Positions 55,876 to 64,000 of a DNA stretch of 64,000 nt are shown here, piece after piece. Position 1 is the first letter of the stretch; each line of letters starts with the position of its first letter. Origin of the DNA: Mycolicibacterium brumae (GTDB lineage Bacteria; Actinomycetota; Actinomycetes; Mycobacteriales; Mycobacteriaceae); assembly GCF_025215495.1 (NCBI RefSeq), contig NZ_CP104302.1, positions 1,550,001-1,614,000 of the forward strand, given 5' to 3'. Made by a program: the position numbers and the translations under genes. Below the pieces are notes generated by a model that was given only the letters and a program-made list of their open reading frames with translations, made no database searches and was not told where the DNA came from.

Positions 55876-57050
55876 GCGCCGCGCTCTGAGCCTGCGGCGG
55901 CCAGGAAACCACGGTAGCGGTCCCGGGCGACCCGGTTGACCCGCATCGCCTTGAGCTGCGGTTTGAGGAACTGCTTGCGGTACTCCTTGTCCGACAGCGC
56001 GCGGGCGGCCAGATACATGTAGGTCAGCGCGGTCAGGAACATCACCACCTGGATCAGCGCGTCGGGGATCGGCAGCGTCATGCCGAAGATCTGGCCGTCC
56101 GACGGCCCGCCGCGGGTGTAATCGGCCAGCAGTTCCGGGCTGACCACCAGCAGGCCGAACGTCAGGAAGATCGCCCCGGCGACCAGCGCGACCGTCAGCA
56201 CCTGCACCACCTCGGAGATCACGATGACCAGCAGCACATTGGCCCGCTCCGGACGGTTCAGCGGTCCGGGGTTCTCAAGGTCGGGCAGCGCGGCCAGCGG
56301 AGTGCCGGTCAGCGCGCGGGCGTGCGACTGATAGTCGTTGCGCGCCAGGATCGGCCGGACCCGGCGCAGGGTGGACGACGCCAGGAACGCGGTGGCCAGC
56401 AGATACAGGAAGCCCAACACCAGCCACAGCCGGCTGCGGTCGAGGACGTCGGCCATCCGCCAGACCGGGTTGTTGAAGAACACCAGCATGGTCAACAGCA
56501 CCACCGGCAGCGCACGCACCATCAGCCCGCCGATCGAGGTGAGGTTCGCCAGCGTCATCCGGGCGGCCCAGCCCAGGATCGACCCGATCCCGGTCGCGGT
56601 GCACACAAAGATCAGCGCGATCACAGCGACGTCGAGGGCCAGGTTCACCGCCCGGGACACGCTCGGGCCGCCCACCAGCACCCCCGGGACGACCAGCGAG
56701 ATCGAGGCCGCCGCCACCAGCCGGCGAATCGGCCGGCTGGTGATCCGCGACACCAGCCACCCGGCGGTCGCCGCCCCGGGCAGCAGCAGCGCCACGATGC
56801 CCAGCAGGAACCACTCGCCGCGGGTGGGCGAGCCGTCGATGTCGACGGAGTGCTCACCGGTCACCGCGACGATCACGATCGAGAACGCCATGATGACCGC
56901 CCAGGCGGCCAGCGCGGGCGCCGACCGCGACCAGAGGCCGCGCACCAGCCGGTCCGGGCGCAGCACCAGCGGCAGCCCGCGTTGCAGGAACCATTGCTCG
57001 ACGGCGTGCTGTTGGCCGGTGGGGCGCGTGGTGTCCATGTGCGGGCTCAC
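55848..57050 (-). CDS. Multi-pass membrane protein, paralogue of the next gene (Rv2113-like)
   Basis: Integral membrane protein of 400 residues starting [20 protein letters not shown] at a GTG that overlaps the upstream paralogue's stop (GTGA). About nine hydrophobic segments are visible, with [20 protein letters not shown] before the first and [20 protein letters not shown] near the end. The C-terminus ([12 protein letters not shown]) lies over the end of the ectC remnant, so its last codons are probably derived from decayed DNA. Position between mpa and dop corresponds to Rv2113. Function unknown to me; no transport or enzyme motif seen. Confidence 0.85.
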   Translation of the reverse strand: MSPHMDTTRPTGQQHAVEQWFLQRGLPLVLRPDRLVRGLWSRSAPALAAWAVIMAFSIVIVAVTGEHSVDIDGSPTRGEWFLLGIVALLLPGAATAGWLVSRITSRPIRRLVAAASISLVVPGVLVGGPSVSRAVNLALDVAVIALIFVCTATGIGSILGWAARMTLANLTSIGGLMVRALPVVLLTMLVFFNNPVWRMADVLDRSRLWLVLGFLYLLATAFLASSTLRRVRPILARNDYQSHARALTGTPLAALPDLENPGPLNRPERANVLLVIVISEVVQVLTVALVAGAIFLTFGLLVVSPELLADYTRGGPSDGQIFGMTLPIPDALIQVVMFLTALTYMYLAARALSDKEYRKQFLKPQLKAMRVNRVARDRYRGFLAAAGSERGAQASGAGAG

Positions 57051-58228
57051 TTCGCCACCGCCTCGGCCCGGTCGGAGGCGGTGTAGGCGCGGTAGCGGTC
57101 CCGGGCGGCCAGCGTCACCTGCAATTCGTCGAGTTGCGGGTCGAGGAACTGGGCGCGGTACTCGTCGTTGCTGACGGTGTTGGCGGCCAGGTACATGAAG
57201 GTCAGCGCGATCATGAACATCACGATCTGAATCAGCGCCTCGGGAATCGGCAGTGTCATCCCCAGCACCTGCCCGCTGGCCGATCCGCCGTGGGTGAGCA
57301 CCGACAGCAGTTCGGGGCTGACCAGCACCAGACCGAACACGAGGAAGATCAGGCCGGTCACCACCGCCACCGTCAGGATCTGGACCAACTCGGACATCGT
57401 CACCACGAACACCACATTGACTCGCTCCCGACGCGACAGCGGCACCCGGTTCGGGCGGTCGGGCAGCCGCGCGAACGCCGTGTCGTCGAGCGCCCCGGCC
57501 GGCTCGGCCCGCTTGGCCTCCGGCGCCAGGGTCGGCTGCAGCCGGTTCGCCGTGCTGGAGGTCAGAAACGCCACCGCGATGACGACCAGGATGCCCAGGG
57601 CAACCCAGAGCCGGCCGCGGCTGAGGGTCGCCGCCATGCTCCACGCCGCGGTGTTGAAGAAGACGAGCATGGTCAGCAGCATCACCGGCAGCGCGCGGAT
57701 CAGCATCCGGCCGACGGACGTCAAGTTCTCGACGGTGAGCCGGACCGCCCAGCCGAGGATCGACCCGAGGCCGGTTGCCGTGCACGAGATGATCGCCGCG
57801 ATGACGGCGACGTCGACCAACAGGTTGAACCCGGTGCGCGGACTGGGGCCGCCGAGGACCGCGCCCAGCACGGCCAACGCCACCGACGCCCACGCGACGG
57901 CCAGCCGGGCCCGAGGACTCGCCAGCCGGGAGACCAGCCAGCCCACCAGGGCCGCGGTCGGCAGGAACAGCGCCACCACGGCGAGCAGGAACCATTCCGT
58001 CCGCGAGGGCGTGCCGTCGATGTCGATGGTGTGCCGGCCGGTGAGGGCGACGGTGAGCATGGAGAACGCCATCATCGCGGCGAACGCGCCCAGCGCGGGC
58101 GCCGATCGCACCAGCAGGCGCCGCAGCAGCCGGCCCGGTCGCAGGACTGACGGCAGCCCGCGGCGCAGGAACCATTCCTCGGCGGCTCGTTGCGGGGATC
58201 GGCCCGGTGGCAGATGCGGCTGGCTCAT
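57047..58228 (-). CDS. Multi-pass membrane protein, Rv2113-like
   Basis: Integral membrane protein of 393 residues, about the size of M. tuberculosis Rv2113, with nine or so hydrophobic segments. It shares WFLRRGLPSVLRPGRL, FSMLTVALTGRHTIDIDGTP, GLGSILGWAVRLTVENLTSV and ALIQIVMFMIALTFMYLAAN with the following gene, which is clearly a tandem duplicate. It starts at ATG 58228, divergent from dop (98 bases between start codons), and overlaps its paralogue by 4 bases. The conserved location beside dop hints at a role with the proteasome system, but only by synteny. Confidence 0.88.
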   Translation of the reverse strand: MSQPHLPPGRSPQRAAEEWFLRRGLPSVLRPGRLLRRLLVRSAPALGAFAAMMAFSMLTVALTGRHTIDIDGTPSRTEWFLLAVVALFLPTAALVGWLVSRLASPRARLAVAWASVALAVLGAVLGGPSPRTGFNLLVDVAVIAAIISCTATGLGSILGWAVRLTVENLTSVGRMLIRALPVMLLTMLVFFNTAAWSMAATLSRGRLWVALGILVVIAVAFLTSSTANRLQPTLAPEAKRAEPAGALDDTAFARLPDRPNRVPLSRRERVNVVFVVTMSELVQILTVAVVTGLIFLVFGLVLVSPELLSVLTHGGSASGQVLGMTLPIPEALIQIVMFMIALTFMYLAANTVSNDEYRAQFLDPQLDELQVTLAARDRYRAYTASDRAEAVAK

Positions 58229-58326
58229 CGTGGTGGTGGACTCCTCTGGGGTGGGCGGCGCGGTCCGGGTCGGGCGACCCTCGGCGCCGGGTCAGCTCGG
58301 CGCCGGCGTCCCGATAGGCTGCGAGT

Positions 58327-59835
58327 ATGCAGCGGATCATCGGAACCGAGGTCGAATACGGCATTTCCTCGCCGTCGGACCCGACGGCGAACCCGATCCT
58401 GACCTCCACCCAGGCGGTGCTCGCCTACGCCGCCGCAGCCGGGGTGCCGCGCGCCAAACGCACCCGCTGGGACTACGAGGTGGAGTCCCCGCTGCGGGAC
58501 GCCCGCGGATTCGACCTGGGCCGCGCCTCGGGCCCGGCCCCGGTCATCGACGCCGACGAGATCGGCGCGGCCAACATGATCCTCACCAACGGGGCCCGGC
58601 TCTACGTCGACCACGCGCACCCGGAATACTCCGCGCCCGAGGTCACCGACCCGATGGACGCGGTGATCTGGGACAAGGCCGGCGAGCGGGTGATGGACGC
58701 CGCCGCCCGGCACGCGTCCTCGGTGCCCGGCGCGCCGAAACTGCAGCTCTACAAGAACAATGTCGACGGCAAGGGCGCCTCCTACGGCACCCACGAGAAC
58801 TATCTGATGAGCCGCGCCACCCCGTTCAACGCGGCGATCGTCGGGCTGACCCCGTTCTTCGCCTCCCGGCAGGTGATGGTCGGGTCCGGCCGAGTCGGCA
58901 TCGGCGCCTCCGGGGAGGAACCGGGCTTCCAGCTGTCCCAGCGCGCCGACTACATCGAGGTCGAGGTGGGCCTGGAGACCACCCTCAAACGCGGCATCAT
59001 CAACACCCGCGACGAACCGCACGCCGACGCCGACAAGTACCGCCGGCTGCACGTCATCATCGGCGACGCGAACCTCAGCGAAACCTCCACCTACCTCAAG
59101 GTCGGGACCACCTCGCTGGTGCTTGACCTGATCGAGGAGAGCGCCGCGCACGGGGTGGATCTGGCCGATCTGGCGCTGGCCCGACCGGTGCACGCCGTGC
59201 ACGTGATCAGCCACGATCCGACGCTGCGGGCCACCGTGGCGCTGGCCGACGGCCGCGAACTCACCGGCCTGGCGCTGCAGCGGATCTACCTGGAGCGGGT
59301 GGCGGCGATGCTGGCGCGCCGCGACCCGGACCCGCGCGCCCAGCACGTCGTCGACACCTGGGCCGAGGTGCTCGACCTGCTGGAACGCGACCCGATGGAG
59401 TGTGCCGACATCCTGGACTGGCCGGCCAAACTGCGGCTGCTGGAGGGATTCCGCAGCCGGGAAGGGCTGTCCTGGTCCGCGCCGCGGCTGCACCTGGTGG
59501 ACCTGCAGTACTCCGACGTGCGCCTGGACAAGGGCCTCTACAACCGGCTCGTCGCGCGCGGGTCGATGCGCCGGCTGGTCACCGAAGCGCAGGTGCTCGA
59601 CGCCGTGGTCAGGCCGCCGACCGACACCCGCGCCTACTTCCGCGGGGAGTGCCTGCGCCGATTCGGCGCGGACATCGCCGCGGCCAGCTGGGATTCGGTG
59701 ATCTTCGACCTGGGTGGCGACTCGCTGGTGCGCATCCCCACCCTGGAGCCGCTGCGCGGCAGCAAGGCGCACGTCGGGGCGCTGTTGGATTCGGTGAACT
59801 CGGCCGCCGAGCTGGTCGACCAGCTCACCCACTAG
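58327..59835 (+). CDS. dop: Deamidase/depupylase of Pup
   Basis: Enzyme of 502 residues in the glutamine-synthetase-like carboxylate-amine ligase fold. It deamidates the C-terminal glutamine of Pup and removes Pup from substrates. The N-terminal metal-binding motif is [13 protein letters not shown]; the characteristic Dop loop follows ([15 protein letters not shown]) and distinguishes it from PafA. GSLV- and RxR-type ATP-site residues occur in [20 protein letters not shown] and [19 protein letters not shown]. The next gene is pup, whose product ends in Gln and so needs this enzyme. Confidence 0.96.
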   Translation: MQRIIGTEVEYGISSPSDPTANPILTSTQAVLAYAAAAGVPRAKRTRWDYEVESPLRDARGFDLGRASGPAPVIDADEIGAANMILTNGARLYVDHAHPEYSAPEVTDPMDAVIWDKAGERVMDAAARHASSVPGAPKLQLYKNNVDGKGASYGTHENYLMSRATPFNAAIVGLTPFFASRQVMVGSGRVGIGASGEEPGFQLSQRADYIEVEVGLETTLKRGIINTRDEPHADADKYRRLHVIIGDANLSETSTYLKVGTTSLVLDLIEESAAHGVDLADLALARPVHAVHVISHDPTLRATVALADGRELTGLALQRIYLERVAAMLARRDPDPRAQHVVDTWAEVLDLLERDPMECADILDWPAKLRLLEGFRSREGLSWSAPRLHLVDLQYSDVRLDKGLYNRLVARGSMRRLVTEAQVLDAVVRPPTDTRAYFRGECLRRFGADIAAASWDSVIFDLGGDSLVRIPTLEPLRGSKAHVGALLDSVNSAAELVDQLTH

Positions 59836-59908
59836 CGAATGTCGGCGCGGTCTGGTCGGACCCGGCCGGTAGGGTAGAACCACTGTTCAACGACATCGGG
59901 AGGCAGCG

Positions 59909-60100
59909 ATGGCCCAGGAACAAAAGCGCGGCGGGGGTGGCGGCGACGATGACGAGCTGGCCGGCCTCGACGCCGCCGGCCAGGAGCGCCGCGAGAAGCT
60001 GACCGAGGAAACCGACGACCTGCTCGACGAGATCGACGACATCCTCGAGGAGAACGCCGAGGACTTCGTCCGGGCCTATGTCCAAAAGGGCGGCCAGTGA
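59909..60100 (+). CDS. pup: Prokaryotic ubiquitin-like protein Pup
   Basis: Protein of 63 residues, mostly disordered and acidic, with a central helix ([20 protein letters not shown]) that binds the Mpa coiled coil. It ends YVQKGGQ, so Dop must deamidate the last glutamine before PafA can attach Pup to lysines. cgggaggcagcg precedes the ATG. The stop overlaps the GTG start of prcB, which keeps tagging and protease expression coupled. Sequence and length match the mycobacterial Pup closely. Confidence 0.98.
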   Translation: MAQEQKRGGGGGDDDELAGLDAAGQERREKLTEETDDLLDEIDDILEENAEDFVRAYVQKGGQ

Positions 60101-60933
60101 GCTGGACGGCTGACCAGTCCTCGTTCGCCGAACTGCTCCGCGCCCAGGCCCCGCACCTGCTCCCGCAGGTCGGCGACATCAACGCCACCGGGTCGGAGTT
60201 GCCGCACGGCACCACCATCGTCGCGGTCAAGTACCCCGGTGGGGTGCTGATCGCCGGTGACCGGCGCGCCACCCAGGGCAATATGATCGCCAGCCGGGAC
60301 GTGCAGAAGGTCTACATCACCGACGACTACACCGCGACCGGCATCGCCGGCACCGCCGCGATCGCCGTCGAGTTCGCCCGGCTCTACGCCGTCGAACTGG
60401 AGCACTACGAGAAGCTCGAGGGCATCGCGCTGAGCTTCCCCGGCAAGGTCAACCGGCTGGCGAACATGGTGCGCGGCAACCTCGGCGCCGCGCTGCAGGG
60501 CTTCGTCGCGCTGCCGCTGCTGGTCGGCTACGACCGCGACGACGCCGACCCGGCCGACGCCGGGCGGATCGTGTCCTTCGACGCCGCCGGCGGCTGGAAC
60601 ATCGAGGAGGAGGGCTACCACTCGGTGGGGTCGGGTTCGCTGTTCGCCCGCTCGTCGCTGAAGAAGCTGTACCCGAGCGTCACCGACGCCGAGTCCGCGC
60701 TCGGCGCGGCGATCGAGGCGCTCTACGACGCCGCCGACGACGACTCCGCCACCGGCGGTCCGGACCTGGTGCGCGGCATCTTCCCGACCGCGGTCACCAT
60801 CGGCGCCGAGGGCGCCGAGGAGATCACCGCCGAGCGGATCGCCGAGCTGGCCCGCGCGGTGATCGCCAACCGGGAACAGACCAGCCTGCGCCGAAATCAC
60901 GGTCCGCACACCGACATTCGAGAGCAGTCATGA
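60097..60933 (+). CDS. prcB: 20S proteasome beta subunit
   Basis: Proteolytic subunit of 278 residues. The propeptide ends at LPHG, and the catalytic threonine is residue 39 of this reading frame ([20 protein letters not shown], then [10 protein letters not shown]); the lysine and aspartate of the active site are present. M. tuberculosis PrcB has a longer propeptide, so a start upstream of the GTG cannot be fully excluded, but the GTG overlaps the pup stop by 4 bases, which supports it. The stop overlaps prcA (ATGA). Confidence 0.96.
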   Translation: MSWTADQSSFAELLRAQAPHLLPQVGDINATGSELPHGTTIVAVKYPGGVLIAGDRRATQGNMIASRDVQKVYITDDYTATGIAGTAAIAVEFARLYAVELEHYEKLEGIALSFPGKVNRLANMVRGNLGAALQGFVALPLLVGYDRDDADPADAGRIVSFDAAGGWNIEEEGYHSVGSGSLFARSSLKKLYPSVTDAESALGAAIEALYDAADDDSATGGPDLVRGIFPTAVTIGAEGAEEITAERIAELARAVIANREQTSLRRNHGPHTDIREQS

Positions 60934-61634
60934 CCTTCCCGTACTTCATCTCGCCCGAACAGGCGATGCGTGAGCGCAGCGACCTGGCGCGCAAGGGCAT
61001 CGCCCGCGGCCGCAGCGTCGTCGCGCTGGCCTACGCCGACGGGGTGCTGTTCGTGGCGGAGAACCCGTCGCGCTCGCTGCAGAAGGTCAGCGAACTCTAC
61101 GACCGGATCGGGTTCGCCGCCGTCGGCCGGTTCAACGAGTTCGACAACCTGCGCCGCGGCGGCATCCAGCTCGCCGACACCCTCGGCTACACCTACGACC
61201 GCCGCGACGTGACCGGCCGGCAGCTGGCCAACCGGTACGCCTCCACCCTCGGCACCATCTTCACCGAGCAGGCCAAGCCCTACGAGGTGGAGCTGTGCGT
61301 GGCCGAGGTGGCGCACTACGGCGAGACCAAGGCGCCGGAGCTGTACCGGATCACCTACGACGGATCCATCGCCGACGAGCCGCACTTCGTGGTGATGGGT
61401 GGCGCGACCGAGCCGATCACCGCCGCGCTGCGGGACAGCTACACCGAGAACGCGGCGCTGGCCGACGCGGTCGCGGTGGCGGTCACGGCGCTGGAATCCG
61501 GCGCCGACGGCGAGCGCCGAGAGCTGGGCGCGGGGAATCTGGAGGTCGCGGTGCTCGACGCGACCCGGCCGCGCCGGGCGTTCCGGCGCATCACCGGCGC
61601 CGCGCTCGACGGATTGCTGCCCGCGACCGAATAG
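60930..61634 (+). CDS. prcA: 20S proteasome alpha subunit
   Basis: Structural alpha subunit of 234 residues that forms the outer, gated ring. The N-terminal [20 protein letters not shown] is the alpha-subunit signature, followed by [20 protein letters not shown] and [20 protein letters not shown]. It is slightly shorter at the C-terminus than the M. tuberculosis protein. ATG start overlaps the prcB stop. It is the last gene of the pup-prcB-prcA operon; the next gene, sdhC, begins 39 bases later. Confidence 0.97.
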   Translation: MTFPYFISPEQAMRERSDLARKGIARGRSVVALAYADGVLFVAENPSRSLQKVSELYDRIGFAAVGRFNEFDNLRRGGIQLADTLGYTYDRRDVTGRQLANRYASTLGTIFTEQAKPYEVELCVAEVAHYGETKAPELYRITYDGSIADEPHFVVMGGATEPITAALRDSYTENAALADAVAVAVTALESGADGERRELGAGNLEVAVLDATRPRRAFRRITGAALDGLLPATE

Positions 61635-61673
61635 CCGAAGCGCGGATCTACGACAGCGTGTAGTTTGGGGCGC

Positions 61674-62372
61674 ATGTCGGGGGACATGCCGCGGCCGTCG
61701 AATGTGACGCTCAAGCTCGTCATGGCCGTCACCGGTGTGGTCTTCGCGCTGTTCGTGCTGGTCCACATGGTCGGCAACCTCAAGATCTACACCGGCGCAA
61801 CGCATTTCGACGACTACGCGCACTGGCTGCGCACCCTGGCCGAGCCGCTGCTGCCGTACGAGGGCGCGCTCTGGCTGTTCCGCGCGGTGCTGCTGACCGC
61901 GCTGATCGGGCACGTCTGGGCCGCGGTGCTGCTGACCATCCGGGGCCGACGGGCCCGCGGCGCATTCCGCCGCCGCGGGATGACGGGGATGCGGTCGTTC
62001 ACCGCGCGCACCATGCCGGTCACCGGCGTCGTGCTATTGGCGTTCATCGTTTTCCACATCCTGGACCTGACCACCGGAACCCGGCCGGCCGCCAGCGCCG
62101 AATTCACCGCCGCCACCCACACCTCGAGCGCCGCCTACGCCAACCTGATCGCCAGCTTCGACCGGCCCGCGGTCGCCGGCTTCTACCTGCTGGCCATGCT
62201 GCTGCTCGGCGCGCACCTCGCGCACGGGCTCTACACGGCCGTCAACGACCTCGGCGTGACCGGGGCCCGGGCCCGGGCGCTGCTCACCGCCGCCGGCGGC
62301 CTGCTCGCGCTCACCGTGATGGCCGGCAATATGACCATCCCCATCGCGGTGCTCACCGGGTGGTTGTCATGA
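61674..62372 (+). CDS. Succinate dehydrogenase cytochrome b membrane subunit
   Basis: Integral membrane protein of 232 residues with five hydrophobic segments, of the B. subtilis/Sdh1-type single-subunit anchor. FVLVHMVGNLKIYTG, RAVLLTALIGHVWAAVL, FIVFHILDLTTGTRP and LGAHLAHGLYTAVNDLG place the heme-ligand histidines in successive helices, so diheme binding is expected. It anchors the flavoprotein and iron-sulphur subunits and passes electrons to menaquinone. The ATG at 61674 is chosen over a TTG at 61665. The stop overlaps the start of the flavoprotein gene (ATGA). Confidence 0.9.
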   Translation: MSGDMPRPSNVTLKLVMAVTGVVFALFVLVHMVGNLKIYTGATHFDDYAHWLRTLAEPLLPYEGALWLFRAVLLTALIGHVWAAVLLTIRGRRARGAFRRRGMTGMRSFTARTMPVTGVVLLAFIVFHILDLTTGTRPAASAEFTAATHTSSAAYANLIASFDRPAVAGFYLLAMLLLGAHLAHGLYTAVNDLGVTGARARALLTAAGGLLALTVMAGNMTIPIAVLTGWLS

Positions 62373-64000
62373 GCCTCGACGACCTGCGCGAGATCGGCAC
62401 GCCCCTGGCGCCGGGCGCCCCGGCCGGTGACCCGGCCACCGCCTGGGAACGCCGACTGCTGGACTACCGGCTGGTCAGCCCGCTGAACCGGCGCAAGTTC
62501 ACCGTCATCGTGGTCGGCACCGGGCTGGCCGGGGCGGGCTGCGCGGCCGCGCTCGGCGAGCTGGGCTACCAGGTGGAATCCTTCACCTTCCACGACGCGC
62601 CGCGGCGCGCGCACAGCGTGGCCGCCCAGGGCGGCGTCAACGCCGCCCGCGGCCGCAAGGTCGACAACGACAGCGTCGCCCGGTTCGTCAAGGACACCGT
62701 CAAGGGCGGGGATTTCCGCGCCCGGGAAGCCGATTGCTACCGGCTGGCGCAGGAGTCCAGCCGGGTGATCGACCACATGAACGCCATCGGCGCGCCATTC
62801 GCCCGCGAATACGGCGGCAGCCTGGCCACCCGGTCCTTCGGCGGGGTGCAGGTCTCCCGGACCTACTACACCCGCGGCCAGACCGGCCAGCAGCTGCAGA
62901 TCGCCGCCAGCCAGGCGCTGCTGCGGCAGGTCAACGCCGGCGCGGTCACCCTGCACACCCGCACCGAGATGCTCGACCTGATCGTCTCCGAGTCCCGGGC
63001 GGTCGGGGTGATCACCCGGGACCTGCTCACCGGCGAGATCCGCGCGGTGACCGGGCACGCCGTGGTGCTGGCCACCGGCGGCTACGGCAATGTGTTCCAC
63101 CGATCCACGCTGGCCCGCAACTCCAACGCCAGCGCCACCTGGCGGGCGCACCTGCGCGGCGCGCTGTTCGCCTCCCCGTCGTTCATCCAATTCCATCCCA
63201 CCGCGCTGCCGTTGAGCTCGCCGTGGCAGTCCAAGACCATCCTGATGAGCGAGTCGCTGCGCAACGACGGCCGGATCTGGGTGCCGCGCAAGCCGGGGGA
63301 CGACCGGGCGCCCTCCGACATCCCCGAGCAGGAGCGGGACTACTACCTGGAGCGGATGTACCCCTCCTACGGCAACCTCGCGCCGCGGGACGTGTCATCG
63401 CGGGCCGCGCGCGCCCAGATCGAGTCCGGCCACGGCGTCGGGCCGCTGAAAAACAGTGTGTACCTGGACTTCCGGGACGCGCTGGCCCGGCTGGGCCGCG
63501 ATGTCATCGCCGAACGCTACGGCAACCTGTTCGATATGTACCGGGACGCCACCGGCGAGGACCCCTACGTCGTCCCGATGCGGATCGCCCCCGGCGCGCA
63601 CTTCGCGATGGGCGGACTGTGGAGCGACTTCGACCAGATGACCAACATCCCTGGGCTGTTCGTGGCCGGGGAAGCCGGCTGGGCGTATCACGGGGCCAAT
63701 CGGCTGGGCGCCAACTCGCTGCTGTCGGCGTGCGTGGACGGCTGGTTCACGCTGCCCTACGCGGTGCCGAACTACCTGGCCGGGCTGCTGGGCGCCCCCG
63801 CGCCGGGCGCCGACGACCCCGCCGTCACGGCGACGCTGGCCGAAACCCGAACGCGTGTTGAGGAACTGCTGGCCATCGACGGACGGCAGGGCCCGGACCG
63901 GTTCCACCGCCGGCTCGGCGAGATCCTCTACCAGGGCTGCGGGGTGTCCCGCTCGGCGGCCGGGCTGCGGACCGCGATCGGCGAGATCGACGAGCTGACG
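62369..64000 (+). CDS. Succinate dehydrogenase/fumarate reductase flavoprotein subunit (partial, cut by window end)
   Basis: Open to the window edge: 544 codons are present. The FAD-binding fold is VVGTGLAGAGCAAALGELG near residue 50; the flavin-linked histidine is H82 in RRAHSVAAQGGVNAARG. The substrate site is seen in SPSFIQFHPTALPLSS and RIAPGAHFAMGGLWSD; GEAGWAYHGANRLGANSLLS is the C-terminal FAD contact. This is the long flavoprotein of the Sdh1/Rv0248c type rather than the short SdhA of the Sdh2 operon. The iron-sulphur gene is expected just to the right of the window. Confidence 0.93.
   Translation, partial: MSLDDLREIGTPLAPGAPAGDPATAWERRLLDYRLVSPLNRRKFTVIVVGTGLAGAGCAAALGELGYQVESFTFHDAPRRAHSVAAQGGVNAARGRKVDNDSVARFVKDTVKGGDFRAREADCYRLAQESSRVIDHMNAIGAPFAREYGGSLATRSFGGVQVSRTYYTRGQTGQQLQIAASQALLRQVNAGAVTLHTRTEMLDLIVSESRAVGVITRDLLTGEIRAVTGHAVVLATGGYGNVFHRSTLARNSNASATWRAHLRGALFASPSFIQFHPTALPLSSPWQSKTILMSESLRNDGRIWVPRKPGDDRAPSDIPEQERDYYLERMYPSYGNLAPRDVSSRAARAQIESGHGVGPLKNSVYLDFRDALARLGRDVIAERYGNLFDMYRDATGEDPYVVPMRIAPGAHFAMGGLWSDFDQMTNIPGLFVAGEAGWAYHGANRLGANSLLSACVDGWFTLPYAVPNYLAGLLGAPAPGADDPAVTATLAETRTRVEELLAIDGRQGPDRFHRRLGEILYQGCGVSRSAAGLRTAIGEIDELT

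Noticed and set aside
55530..55889. A 119-residue gene after mpa
   Set aside because: The frame starts inside mpa and is a patchwork of ectoine-synthase pieces with frameshifts, so it was called as a pseudogene.
55848..58409. Single 853-residue fused membrane protein
   Set aside because: The frame reads through the first paralogue in the wrong frame; two separate genes with a GTGA overlap explain the hydrophobic pattern.

Overview
The window is high-GC actinobacterial DNA and almost certainly a chromosome segment of a mycobacterium (Mycobacteriaceae). The markers are mycothiol synthesis (mshC), the complete Pup-proteasome set (mpa, dop, pup, prcB, prcA), LppK/LppL/MTB12-type exported proteins, a PE-PPE-domain hydrolase, DUF3090/SCO1664-family genes and an MBP1-type CsbD protein. 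From 11.5 kb onward the gene order is, from memory, largely that of the M. tuberculosis Rv2141c-to-Rv2109c block. Ortholog names come from recalled sequence and synteny; no search was run.

Region 1 (1-3.2 kb) holds the end of an unidentified gene, an acyl-CoA ligase and an acyl-CoA dehydrogenase, followed by a decayed IS110-family transposase. Region 2 (4.1-11.4 kb) is an actinomycete integrative and conjugative element (AICE). On the minus strand it has an XRE/DUF5919-like regulator coupled to a Nudix gene, with an HD-domain gene convergent to it. On the plus strand it has an SCO3933-like small protein, an FtsK-like DNA translocase, a RepSA-type HUH replication initiator, a 65-aa protein and a large serine integrase. 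The last four are joined by start/stop overlaps, and the integrase stop codon lies inside a tRNA-Leu(GAG) gene.

Region 3 (11.5-31.5 kb) is core chromosome: M20 peptidase, PEBP protein, a large LuxR regulator converging on a three-gene GMC-oxidoreductase operon, a MocR regulator divergent from an AhpD-like gene, pyrD with a truncated dehydratase remnant, lppL, then uppP, a histidine phosphatase, DUF3090, SCO1664, cysQ, mshC and a patatin. Region 4 (31.7-42 kb) has csbD and katE, both with SigF-like promoters, a PAC2 gene, metH behind an S-adenosylhomocysteine riboswitch, a HAD phosphatase, a sugar transporter, an acyltransferase and a PE-PPE hydrolase.

Region 5 (43-53.7 kb) has a broken HNH endonuclease gene, an ArsR/SRPBCC pair beside a 44-bp perfect palindrome, hisE-hisG, a FitAB/VapBC-type toxin-antitoxin pair, a thioesterase, trmI, an enoyl-CoA hydratase, a DUF503 gene, lppK and an MTB12-like gene. 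Region 6 (53.7-64 kb) is the proteasome locus: mpa, an ectoine-synthase remnant, two tandem membrane paralogues, dop, pup, prcB and prcA, followed by succinate dehydrogenase genes cut by the window end.

The most useful observations are the AICE with its phased repeat array and candidate directionality factor, the metH SAH riboswitch with a visible anti-Shine-Dalgarno helix, the ectC remnant, the paired SigF-like promoters and several gene remnants (IS110, dehydratase, HNH). I did not find a clearly new multi-gene system. The AICE accessory module (XRE/DUF5919, Nudix, HD) is the best candidate for under-described biology.
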